From Natronococcus occultus SP4 (GTDB lineage: Archaea > Halobacteriota > Halobacteria > Halobacteriales > Natrialbaceae): 64,000 nt of DNA. How positions within the stretch are numbered: the stretch's first letter is position 1; each line of letters opens with the position of its first letter. Below are positions 6,965 through 14,843 of the stretch, piece by piece. The notes beneath the pieces were generated by a model. That model was not told the DNA's origin and did no database searches. It saw only the letters and a program-made list of their open reading frames with translations. Made by a program: the position numbers and the translations under genes. The DNA lies in the NCBI RefSeq assembly GCF_000328685.1, contig NC_019974.1, positions 859,001-923,000 on the forward strand, read 5' to 3'.

Positions 6965-8908
6965 ATGACCGAGATCGGCGGATTCCAAGACAACGTGGCA
7001 CGTATCGACCTCACCGACGGTGAGGTAAACTACGAGGGGATCGACGAAGAGGACGCACGAAAGTATATCGGGGCACGCGGACTCGGCGTCAAGTACGTCT
7101 TCGAGAAGGGAGCCGACGTCGACCCGCTCGGCCCAGACAACCTGCTCGCGTTCATGAACGGCCCGCTGTCGGGCACACAGGTGACGATGAGCGGCCGGAT
7201 CGCCATCTGTACGAAGTCGCCCCTGACCGGGACCGTTACGGACAGCCACCACGGCGGCTGGTCGGGCGCCCGGCTGAAGTGGGCCGGCTTCGACGGCCTG
7301 CTGTTCGAGGGGCAGGCCGACGAACCGGTCTACGCCTACATCGAGGACGGCGAGGTCGAGCTCCGTGACGCCTCCCACCTCTGGGGGAAAGGCGTCCACG
7401 AGACCCGCGACACGATCGAAGAGGAGGTCGACGGCCAGTACGGCAAGAACCTCTCGATCATGGCGATCGGTGACGGCGGCGAGAACCAGGTCCGGTACGC
7501 CTGTATCATGAACGAGGACGACCGGGCCTCCGGACGGGGCGGGACGGGCTGTGTCGCCGGCTCGAAGAACCTCAAGGCGGTCGTCATCAAATCCAACACG
7601 CAGATGCCCCAGCCTGCGGACCCGGAGACGTTCAAGGAGGGCCACCAGCAGGCGATGCAGGCGATCACCGAGTCCGACGTCACCGCGCCCAACGAGGGCG
7701 GGCTCTCGATGTACGGGACCAACGTCCTGATGAACATCACCGAGGAGATGGACGGCCACCCGACGAAAAACGGCGAGTACACCTCCTCGCGGTCCTACAA
7801 CGAGGCCGAACACGACGGCGAGGAAGTCCTCGACGCCGAGCGGATCAGCGGCGAGAACGTCCGCGAGAACATCCTCGTCGACGAGCCGACCTGTCACTCC
7901 TGTCCGGTCGCCTGCAAGAAGGAAGTCGAGGTCGACGTGATGCACAAAGGCGAGGAGATGAACGTCCGGATGGAGTCGTTCGAGTACGAGTCCGCCTGGG
8001 CGCTCGGAACGAACTCGCTGAACGACGACCGCGACAAGATCGCGGTGATGATCGATCGCTGTAACGACGTGGGGATCGACACCATCGAGGTGGGCAACAT
8101 CCTCGCGATGGCGATGGACGCCACCGAGGAGGGCTACCTCGACGACCTCGAGGAGGGTGTCGAGTGGGGCGACGCCGAGGAGATGATCGAGATGATCGAG
8201 CGCATCGCCAACCGCGACGGCGAGCTGCCGGACCTGCTCGCGGAGGGCCAGGCCCGGTTCGCCGACGCCGTCGACGCCCACGACTGCCGACTCGACGTCA
8301 AGGGCCAGGCGATCGCGGCCTACGACCCTCGCTGCATGAAGGGGATGGGGATCGGCTACGCCACCTCGAACCGCGGCGCCTGCCACCTGCGCGGCTACAC
8401 ACCCGCTGCCGAGATTCTGGGCATCCCGGAGAAGGTCGACCCCTACGAGCACGAGGGGAAGGGTGAGCTCACCGCCGAGTTCCAGGACCTCCACGCCATC
8501 TCCGACTCGTTCGACATCTGCAAGTTCAACGCCTTCGCCGAGGGGATCGAGGAGTACGTCTCCCAGTACAACGGGATGACCGGCTTCGACGTCACCGAGG
8601 ACGAGCTGATGGAAACCGGCGAACGCATCTACAACCTCGAACGATACTACAACAACCTCGCCGGCTTCGACGGCGACGACGACTCCCTGCCAGAGATCTT
8701 CCTCGAAGAGGGCGAGACGCCCGGCCAGGGCGCAAGCGAGGGCGAGTTCTGCGAACTCGAGGAGATGAAAGAAGAGTACTACGAGCACCGCGGCTGGGTC
8801 GACGGCGTCGTCCCAGACGAGAAACTCGAAAAGCTCGAGATCGAGATCGGCCCCGGAACCGGCGTCAGTGCCGGCGACAGTGGTGCTGCGGCGCCGAGCG
8901 ACGACTAA
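6965..8908 (+). CDS. Aldehyde ferredoxin oxidoreductase family tungsten/molybdenum enzyme
   Basis: This 647-residue protein belongs to the AOR family, which oxidises aldehydes to acids with ferredoxin using a bis-pterin tungsten cofactor and one [4Fe-4S] cluster. The N-terminal beta-domain carries ARGLGVKYVF and the GRIAICTKSPLTG region. The cluster cysteines are C310, C313 and C317 (CHSCPVAC) plus a distal C519 in SFDICKF, the family pattern. Further pterin-binding style residues lie in YDPRCMKGMGIGYATSNRGACH. The length is slightly above the 600-620 common in hyperthermophile enzymes because of an acidic tail. The physiological aldehyde is unknown. No cofactor or ferredoxin gene is adjacent. 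Confidence 0.92.
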   Translation: MTEIGGFQDNVARIDLTDGEVNYEGIDEEDARKYIGARGLGVKYVFEKGADVDPLGPDNLLAFMNGPLSGTQVTMSGRIAICTKSPLTGTVTDSHHGGWSGARLKWAGFDGLLFEGQADEPVYAYIEDGEVELRDASHLWGKGVHETRDTIEEEVDGQYGKNLSIMAIGDGGENQVRYACIMNEDDRASGRGGTGCVAGSKNLKAVVIKSNTQMPQPADPETFKEGHQQAMQAITESDVTAPNEGGLSMYGTNVLMNITEEMDGHPTKNGEYTSSRSYNEAEHDGEEVLDAERISGENVRENILVDEPTCHSCPVACKKEVEVDVMHKGEEMNVRMESFEYESAWALGTNSLNDDRDKIAVMIDRCNDVGIDTIEVGNILAMAMDATEEGYLDDLEEGVEWGDAEEMIEMIERIANRDGELPDLLAEGQARFADAVDAHDCRLDVKGQAIAAYDPRCMKGMGIGYATSNRGACHLRGYTPAAEILGIPEKVDPYEHEGKGELTAEFQDLHAISDSFDICKFNAFAEGIEEYVSQYNGMTGFDVTEDELMETGERIYNLERYYNNLAGFDGDDDSLPEIFLEEGETPGQGASEGEFCELEEMKEEYYEHRGWVDGVVPDEKLEKLEIEIGPGTGVSAGDSGAAAPSDD

Positions 8909-8959
8909 CGACCGAAACCGTTCGCGACCGCCGATTTTTCGCGGCCCCGTCTTCGACCA

Positions 8960-9295
8960 ATGACCGACACCGAACTGCCGCGTCTCGCCGAACTCGACCC
9001 GTTAGCTACCCGACTGCTCGAGCATGCCGCCGCCGAACTCGAGCCCGCCCGGACGACCCTCGAGCTAACGGGATACGCCGACGGCGACTACGAGCTTCGG
9101 GCTTACGAGACCGTCTCGATCCGCTCGGCTCCCGACGGTGACGGGGACGTCTGGGAGCGGATCGAGATCCGGTACAACCGCCAGCTCGAGTGGATCCAGC
9201 GCTGTCACTACCGCGAGAACGATCGGGGTCGGTTCGACGAGACGGTTACCGACCTCGAGGCCTATCCGGACCCGACGACCGTCGCCAACGAGTGA
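8960..9295 (+). CDS. Conserved-looking hypothetical protein
   Basis: A 111-residue acidic protein with no signal peptide or membrane helix. A predicted helical start (ELDPLATRLLEHAAAELEPA) is followed by beta-rich sequence containing ERIEIRYNRQLEWIQRCHYREND. I do not recognise the family. It begins 51 bp after the AOR gene on the same strand, so co-transcription is likely, but no functional link can be read from the sequence. Confidence 0.6.
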   Translation: MTDTELPRLAELDPLATRLLEHAAAELEPARTTLELTGYADGDYELRAYETVSIRSAPDGDGDVWERIEIRYNRQLEWIQRCHYRENDRGRFDETVTDLEAYPDPTTVANE

Positions 9296-9435
9296 GCCGA
9301 CCGTCGGTCCACGTCCTCGCGGTGTGACGTCGTATCGGCGACAGAAGACGCTACTCGGACGGCCGAGAGAACGGCGTTATTCGTACAGTTGCGCAAGAAA
9401 GAGAGCGGCAACGACCCGAGAGCTGCTGGCTGGGA

Positions 9436-10218
9436 TCAGCAGTAGCAGCTCTTCTTCTTGTCGTCGTGCTTGTCGGTCTTCTTGTCGTCGTGCTTGTCCG
9501 TCTTGTCGTCCTTCTTGTCGTCCTTCTTATCGTCGTGCTTGTCCGTCTTGTCGTCCTTCTTGTCGTCCTTCTTATCGTCGTGCTTGTCCGTCTTGTCGTC
9601 CTTCTTATCGTCGTGCTTGTCCGTCTTGTCGTCCTTCTTGTCGTCCTTCTTATCGTCGTGCTTGTCGCACTTGTCCGACTTCTCGTCAACCTTGTCGGCG
9701 AACTTATCGGCGAACTTGTCCGTCTTGTCGTCCTTGTCCGCGTGCTTGTCGGTCTTCTTATCGTCGTACTTGTCCGTCTTGTCGTACTTGTCCGCCTTCT
9801 CCTCGTACTTGTCCGCTTTGTCCGCGTACTTGTCCGCCTTCTCCTCGTACTTGTCCGCCTTGTCAGCGTACTTGTCGGCTTTGTCCGTGTACTTGTCCGC
9901 CTTCTTATCGTCGGCTTTGTCCGTGTACTTGTCCGCCTTCTTATCGTCGGCTTTGTCCGTGTACTTGTCCGCCTTCTTATCGTCGGCTTTGTCGTCCTTC
10001 TTGTCCGTCTTGTCGTCAGCTTTGTCGTCCTTCTTGTCGTCGTGTTTCTCGTCGGCTTTGTCGTCAGCTTTCTCTAGTTTCTCTTTGTCGACGTCGTCGT
10101 CGACTTTCTCGTCGGCTTTGTCGTCGTCCGTCGCGATCACACCGGCACCACTAACGACGGCGACCGCCATCATCAGTGCCATCACGAGCGCGATCGAGCG
10201 TTTCGATATGTTCACCAT
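9436..10218 (-). CDS. Exported Asp/Lys repeat protein
   Basis: A 260-residue protein with an N-terminal signal sequence (SIALVMALMMAVAVVSGAGV, residues 8-27) and a mature part made almost only of Asp and Lys, with Ala, Thr, His, Tyr and Glu. After about residue 30 it contains no Gly, Pro, Arg, Asn, Gln, Trp or Ile. Blocks repeat: a 12-residue unit (YTDKADDKKADK) three times, and DDKK/TDKH units built from 12-bp steps near the C-terminus. It ends in KKKSCYC. Lysine richness is unusual for a haloarchaeal protein. I chose the start at 10218 because it begins the signal peptide. It is probably secreted or surface-attached; function unknown. Confidence 0.7.
   Translation of the reverse strand: MVNISKRSIALVMALMMAVAVVSGAGVIATDDDKADEKVDDDVDKEKLEKADDKADEKHDDKKDDKADDKTDKKDDKADDKKADKYTDKADDKKADKYTDKADDKKADKYTDKADKYADKADKYEEKADKYADKADKYEEKADKYDKTDKYDDKKTDKHADKDDKTDKFADKFADKVDEKSDKCDKHDDKKDDKKDDKTDKHDDKKDDKTDKHDDKKDDKKDDKTDKHDDKKDDKKDDKTDKHDDKKTDKHDDKKKSCYC
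9492..9704. repeat. Tandem 45/33-bp repeats inside the Asp/Lys gene
   Basis: Copies of the block beginning GCTTGTCCGTCTTGTCG start at 9492, 9537, 9582 and 9615, with the next partial at 9660. The steps are 45, 45, 33 and 45 bp. The 33-bp step is the 45-bp unit minus one 12-bp DDKK unit, showing expansion and contraction in whole 12-bp steps that keep the reading frame. Confidence 0.85.
9887..9994. repeat. Three 36-bp tandem repeats inside the Asp/Lys gene
   Basis: The unit beginning GTGTACTTGTCCGCCTTC starts at 9887, 9923 and 9959, exactly 36 bp apart and nearly identical. It encodes the 12-residue unit YTDKADDKKADK on the minus strand. Confidence 0.85.
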
Positions 10219-10622
10219 GGGTATCTCCGCACACCCGCGGCGGCTATCGGCGATCCACCGCTCCGGGTGCACACGAGCAGCTAACTATCGATCGGATAGT
10301 AAGTATCTGCCAGCTACTCGTTTTCAACCGGTGCCGAACCTGTAGCTCTACACCTCCACTTCCCCTTACATTCCGTGGGGCGATCGTTTGTAGCGACAAA
10401 CAGTTCCGCAGCCGTGACTTCATCGACAGTCGATACGCCTGGGAAGCCACTCTCGGCTCGCTGTCCGAATCACACCGAGGACGTCCGTCGTCAGTTCATG
10501 ACCGTCCAGTAATCGGTACATACACCTCACGAGGACGTCAGGGTGAGCAAGACAGTCGTCGTCGCCGAGCGCCACGAGGGGCGGGGCGAGCGCGTCGTCG
10601 ACGCGGCTCGCTCCGTCGGCGA
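10219..10622. other. Intergenic region between two exported-protein genes
   Basis: About 400 bp without a supported gene. It contains two small inverted repeats: ACTATC-GATCG-GATAGT at 10284-10300 and GTTTGT-AGCG-ACAAAC at 10386-10401. The region must hold the promoter of the Asp/Lys gene on the minus strand, but I see no clear TATA box at the expected distance. Confidence 0.4.
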
Positions 10623-11408
10623 CTACTCGTCGTCGGGATCTTCGGGGGCACCGTAGACCGTCTCCGTTTCGTCCTCGCGACCGTCGGCGGATTGCTCGGT
10701 GTCGTCGTCCTCGGGCGGGTCGTCGGTTTCCGTCTCGGCGTCGTCGTCGGGATCCGCCTCCGCCGTCTCGTCGTCGCTCTCTTCCGCACGGTCTGCCTCC
10801 GACGCCTCGTCGGTCGACTCCGTCTCGGGGGCCGATTCGGCGATCGGCTCCGCCTCGCGGCTCGAGTCGGGGACGATTCGTCCGCGGATCTCTCCCGTCG
10901 GACAGGACTCGGTGGCCACGGTGACGTACAGCTCCGTTTCGGTCAGCGCGGTCGCGACCGCCTCGAGATCCGTTCTGTCAGCAGCGTCGAGGAGGTCAGT
11001 TACGGGAAGCGTCCCCTCCGTGAGCGTCCCGTCGAACCGACCCTCGATATCGTCGGTCGACGCCGCGTGGGAATAGAGCTGGACCAGTTCGTGGCCCGCC
11101 TCGTCCTCGGTCCCGTAGCGGATCTCGACGGCAGTCGGGTCGCAAAGCCACTCGACGTCGACCGAGTAGCGAACCGTCCGCGCCTCGAGGTCGAGTTCGA
11201 ACGCGGCGGTTCCGCTGGCGTTCGTGTCGACCTCGCGCGGAATCTCCTCGTCGGTCATCGCCGCCGAAAACGCCGTCGGCAGCTCGTCGGTACCGTCCTC
11301 GTCGTGTTCCTCGGCGTCCGCACCAGCGGTCCCCGCCGCGAGTCCGCCGCCGATAGCAACGCCCGTCGCCTGTAACACCCGTCGTCTGGATCGAAGCTCG
11401 TCACTCAT
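10623..11408 (-). CDS. Tat-exported CHRD-domain protein with acidic tail
   Basis: A 261-residue exported protein. The N-terminus has the twin-arginine motif RRRVLQATG and a hydrophobic Gly/Ala core (GVAIGGGLAAGTAGA). Residues about 45-175 look like one CHRD domain, a beta-sheet domain first seen in chordin and common in exported archaeal and bacterial proteins: TNASGTAAFELD, the strand VRYSVDVEWL, HAASTDDIEGRFDGTLTEG split over the middle, and the ending CPTGEIRGRI. The last 85 residues are a disordered Asp/Glu/Ser tail. Function unknown. Same strand as the Asp/Lys gene, which lies downstream. Confidence 0.8.
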   Translation of the reverse strand: MSDELRSRRRVLQATGVAIGGGLAAGTAGADAEEHDEDGTDELPTAFSAAMTDEEIPREVDTNASGTAAFELDLEARTVRYSVDVEWLCDPTAVEIRYGTEDEAGHELVQLYSHAASTDDIEGRFDGTLTEGTLPVTDLLDAADRTDLEAVATALTETELYVTVATESCPTGEIRGRIVPDSSREAEPIAESAPETESTDEASEADRAEESDDETAEADPDDDAETETDDPPEDDDTEQSADGREDETETVYGAPEDPDDE

Positions 11409-11638
11409 GCGTCGTTGAACTACTCTTGAGTACGTATTTCCCCAGACCCGATAAATTCATTTTACGGAATAGTTTGAATTTCATAAAATCCAATACAATT
11501 CGTACGAGAACCCGACTAGGGGTTTGGTGCGGAGTCCGGGTGGGCACCGTCGCCTAGTACGTCGTCGCCCTGAGAGTAGCTCACGACCGAGACGGCGTCG
11601 CAGCTCTGATTCGTCGGCATCGCGACGAACATACCGCC

Positions 11639-11648
11639 ATTTAAATAC
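11639..11648 (+). promoter_or_regulatory. TATA box of the DNA end-processing operon
   Basis: ATTTAAATAC is centred 38 nt before the ATG at 11681, predicting a leader of about 10 nt for the three-gene operon that follows. The ATTTAAAT core is palindromic. Confidence 0.5.
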
Positions 11649-11680
11649 GTTTGCGACGCGAGACGACGATACCAACCAGC

Positions 11681-13861
11681 ATGACGGCCCAGACAGATTC
11701 CCCGGGCGGAACGCTCCATATTCTCCCGTTCGACGGCGGGTCGCTCGCTGCACGCGTCGCCGACATCTATGCGGACGCGTTCGACGCCGGCAGAGAGCCG
11801 GAGGATATCTTGGTGCTCAAACGGCTTCCGACCGGCGTGCCCGAGTTCACTGCCGACCTCCGCGAGCAGGCCGACCTCCAAACTCGGCCGAACGTCAAGT
11901 CCCTCCCTCGCCACGCGACGACGGTGCTCGAGGAAGCGCGGCCGGACGCGACCCGGCTCTCCTACGAGGAACGGATCGAGTTTCTCGCGCGGATCCTCGA
12001 CGGCTACAACTGGTCCTCGTACTTCGAGGGGGCCAGCGATCACGACTCCTTCGGCCGCGACGTTGGACAGCTCCTCCTGGAGGCCACGTGGCAGGGCGGG
12101 TTCGACGTTCCCGAGGACGGCGGCGAGTACGACGACTATCTCCGGGAACTCGAGGCGGTAAACGAGTTCTTCCACGAGAAGCTACGAGAGCGGGGACTGA
12201 TCGAACAGGCGGAGACGATCTCGGAAGCGATCGACGCACTCGAGCGGCCGTCGGTTCGTGAGCACATCGAGCGGGAGTTCGACGTCGTGGTCGTCGTCGA
12301 GTTCGAGGAGTGTTCCCCGATCGATCGCCGCTACCTGCACGCGCTCGCTCACAACGCCGAGCTGATCTGCGTGGCCGAAGAGCACGCGAGCATCGAGCGG
12401 CTCCGGACGGAGTCCGGAAGCGTTCGTCAGCTCGCTGCGGGACTCTCCGTCGTCGATCACACGACCGACGGCGCCGAGACGGCGGTCTCGATCCCGACTC
12501 CGGAATCCGAATCGGCCGGACGGGCGTTCGGCAGATTCCTCGCGACGGGGACGTGCGACGATCTCGAGGGAACCGCCCGCCAGATTCGTACGACCACGCT
12601 CGACGGGCAGGTCGAGGAGGTCGCTAACGAGATCGAACACCTCCGTCGGAGCCGCGGGTGGGAGTACGACGAGTTCGCGGTGTTGCTGCGGACGATCGGT
12701 GACCCGATGCCCCGCGTGCGGCGGATCCTCCGGCACTCGGGCGTTCCGACCGCCTCCGCCGGGGTCAGCGGCCTGGCACAGGACCTCGCCGTCCGGGAGC
12801 TCCACGCGCTCGCCCAGTATCACATCGACGGTCGGGAGCGAGCGTACGAGCTGCTCGAGTCGCGGGTTCCGGCGTTCGACACGGAGCTGGTGGAAGACTG
12901 CGTCGTTCGAAACTCCATCTCGAAGAGCCTCAAGCGGTGGATCGTCACCACGGATCTCAAACGCCGCATCGCAGCCGACTCTTCGGATATCGACGCGAGA
13001 GAGCAGTTCCAGAACGTTTCCCGACTGCTTTCGATCGCCGAGTTCGTCGACGCACAGGACATCCTCGACAACGACTGGACGCAGTTCGCGACGATGCTCG
13101 AGCGCGCGATCACCTACGACGCCCCCTACGCACACACCGCCGAGGTGAACGTCCCCGAAGGCGGCGTTACCGTCGGCGACGTCGGGATCGTCAAAAACGA
13201 CAGTCGGAAGGCCGTGTTTCTGCTCAACGTCGTCGACGCCGAGTACCCCGGCACCGAAACGCTCTCGCCGCTGTTTCCGACCGCCTGGATCAAGCAGATG
13301 GAGGGGTATCCCGCAGTTACGAACCCCACCGCCGAGGACGTCGCGGCGACCTACGCGACGGCGTCCGAACCCGACGGAAACGAGTTCGAGCGCTACTACG
13401 ATGAGCTGGCGCGCCGCCAGCTCGCGATCGGGGCCCGAGCCGCCGAGGACGTCCTCTACTTCTGTACCTACCGCCGGGCCGACGGCTCGATGGGTCGGCT
13501 CCAGCACCGATCGCGGTACCTCCACGAGATCGAGTCCCACCCCTCGCTGACCCTCGAGGAGGTCGAGGGAGCCGGCGTCGATCGGGACCTCCACACGCTC
13601 GGCAGCGCCTCGAGCGAGATCCTGGCCCAGCCCTGGACCGAACTCGAGCGGATCCAGGCGGAGGCGAGCACGGGCGGCGAGGTCGCCCTCGAATCCGCCG
13701 AGGAGACCCTGGCCGCCATCCAGGCCGTTCTCGAGGAGGGCAACGACGTCGACCCGCGGTTCGAACGGGCCGTCGAGACGCAGTTCGACTTGGCCCGCGG
13801 CGCGATCCGACCCGAGGTCGACCGAACGCGCGGTCCCGAGGAGGTGGTGGACGATGACTGA
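11681..13861 (+). CDS. Helicase-dead UvrD-like subunit (RecC/AddB-like role)
   Basis: A 726-residue protein with the overall layout of superfamily 1 UvrD/AddB helicases but with the ATPase motifs decayed. The place of Walker A reads LPFDGGSLAARV, with no GxGKT. The DExx box position (residues 202-210) reads VVVVVEFEE, and motif VI reads RRQLAIGARAAEDVLYF instead of an arginine-finger TRA motif. Recognisable helicase-like parts remain, such as EYDEFAVLLRTIGD and GDVGIVKNDSRKAVFLLNV. By analogy with RecC and AddB it is probably a structural or DNA-scanning partner of the active helicase at 14830. It overlaps the next gene by 8 bp. Role assignment is inference. Confidence 0.7.
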   Translation: MTAQTDSPGGTLHILPFDGGSLAARVADIYADAFDAGREPEDILVLKRLPTGVPEFTADLREQADLQTRPNVKSLPRHATTVLEEARPDATRLSYEERIEFLARILDGYNWSSYFEGASDHDSFGRDVGQLLLEATWQGGFDVPEDGGEYDDYLRELEAVNEFFHEKLRERGLIEQAETISEAIDALERPSVREHIEREFDVVVVVEFEECSPIDRRYLHALAHNAELICVAEEHASIERLRTESGSVRQLAAGLSVVDHTTDGAETAVSIPTPESESAGRAFGRFLATGTCDDLEGTARQIRTTTLDGQVEEVANEIEHLRRSRGWEYDEFAVLLRTIGDPMPRVRRILRHSGVPTASAGVSGLAQDLAVRELHALAQYHIDGRERAYELLESRVPAFDTELVEDCVVRNSISKSLKRWIVTTDLKRRIAADSSDIDAREQFQNVSRLLSIAEFVDAQDILDNDWTQFATMLERAITYDAPYAHTAEVNVPEGGVTVGDVGIVKNDSRKAVFLLNVVDAEYPGTETLSPLFPTAWIKQMEGYPAVTNPTAEDVAATYATASEPDGNEFERYYDELARRQLAIGARAAEDVLYFCTYRRADGSMGRLQHRSRYLHEIESHPSLTLEEVEGAGVDRDLHTLGSASSEILAQPWTELERIQAEASTGGEVALESAEETLAAIQAVLEEGNDVDPRFERAVETQFDLARGAIRPEVDRTRGPEEVVDDD

Positions 13862-14843
13862 CCGTCGAACGGACGAACACGGCGACAGCGCGGGAACGAA
13901 CGACGCCGACGAGCCGCCGGTCGTCACCGCGAGCCAACTCGCTACCCACGTTGTCTGTCCCCGCCAGCACGAGTTCGAATACGATCGCCCGATCACGCCG
14001 CGGGCGACCAGCGACGACAGGGTCCGTCGACGACGACGCGAACTGCTGCGGCGATCGATCGTCGCCGGCCTGCAACTCGAGGACGTCACCCCCGACGAGC
14101 GCGTCGCCGCCGCACTCCGTCGGCTCGATCGGCTGTGGACGTCCTCGGAGGCGTCGTACCTGGCCGACGAACAGGCCCAGTACGACGAGCAGGCGATCCG
14201 GACAGCGATCGAGCGCTATCTCTCGACCGACGGCCACGACCACGCCGAGGACGTGGTCGACACCGACGTGACGGTCGGGTACGAACGTGATGGGATTCGA
14301 TACGAGACTACTGTCGACGCCGTCACGAAGCGCGACGGACAGTATCTCGGTATCAAGTACCTGCCGGATATGAACGGCGTCCTACAGGTAACGTGGTACG
14401 ACAACAACGTCGAGCGATTTCACAACGGTGAGGGGTACTATCCTCGACAGATCGGAAGCTTCGTCGAGGCGGGGGTTGCGATTCAAGGACTCATCAACGA
14501 ATACGGGCTTTCACCAGACTACGACTTCGCCTATACTGGGCTGCTCGAAACGACTCGACCGGCGTACGAATCGACAGGCGAGATCCACGTCGAGACTGAA
14601 CAGCGCCGCTTCAAGAGCGCGTTCGAAACGGAGCGAGACGAACTCAACGAACTGATCGAGGACCGTGCCGACGCGATCATAGACGGAAAGACCGATCCCA
14701 AAGACTGGCGATTTAGCCGCATAGCCGAGAGGTCTTGTAAGTACTGTGCGTATCGCGATGGGTGTCCGGATTGGATGGAGTCGGAGATGTCGTTTACGGA
14801 TCGACGACTGAGCGAGAAAGACGGGGGCGATGACGGTGACTGA
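13854..14843 (+). CDS. Cas4/RecB-like Fe-S nuclease-fold protein with altered active site
   Basis: A 329-residue protein of the PD-(D/E)XK fold with a probable [4Fe-4S] cluster. C35 (VVCPRQHEFEY) pairs with C295, C298 and C304 in a C-x2-C-x5-C at the C-terminus, as in Cas4 and AddB. The nuclease core has Asp155 (TTVDAV), but the expected D/E-x-K is G166-I167-K168 (YLGIKYL), so a key acidic residue is missing. The gene overlaps its neighbours by 8 and 14 bp, implying a complex with both. The segment from about 14280 to the end has lower GC and different codon choice from the first half. It could be a structural Fe-S subunit rather than a nuclease. Confidence 0.75.
   Translation: MTDRRTDEHGDSAGTNDADEPPVVTASQLATHVVCPRQHEFEYDRPITPRATSDDRVRRRRRELLRRSIVAGLQLEDVTPDERVAAALRRLDRLWTSSEASYLADEQAQYDEQAIRTAIERYLSTDGHDHAEDVVDTDVTVGYERDGIRYETTVDAVTKRDGQYLGIKYLPDMNGVLQVTWYDNNVERFHNGEGYYPRQIGSFVEAGVAIQGLINEYGLSPDYDFAYTGLLETTRPAYESTGEIHVETEQRRFKSAFETERDELNELIEDRADAIIDGKTDPKDWRFSRIAERSCKYCAYRDGCPDWMESEMSFTDRRLSEKDGGDDGD

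Noticed and set aside
9458-10345. Ser/Leu-rich plus-strand frame opposite the Asp/Lys gene
   Set aside because: It is the mirror of the low-complexity gene. The minus frame has a proper signal peptide and the plus frame has none.
11516-11632. Small minus-strand frame MFVAMPTNQSC before the helicase operon
   Set aside because: Its ATG is only about 10 nt from the palindromic TATA box, so the expected transcript would begin inside it. An in-frame ATG at 11620 remains possible, but there is no other support.
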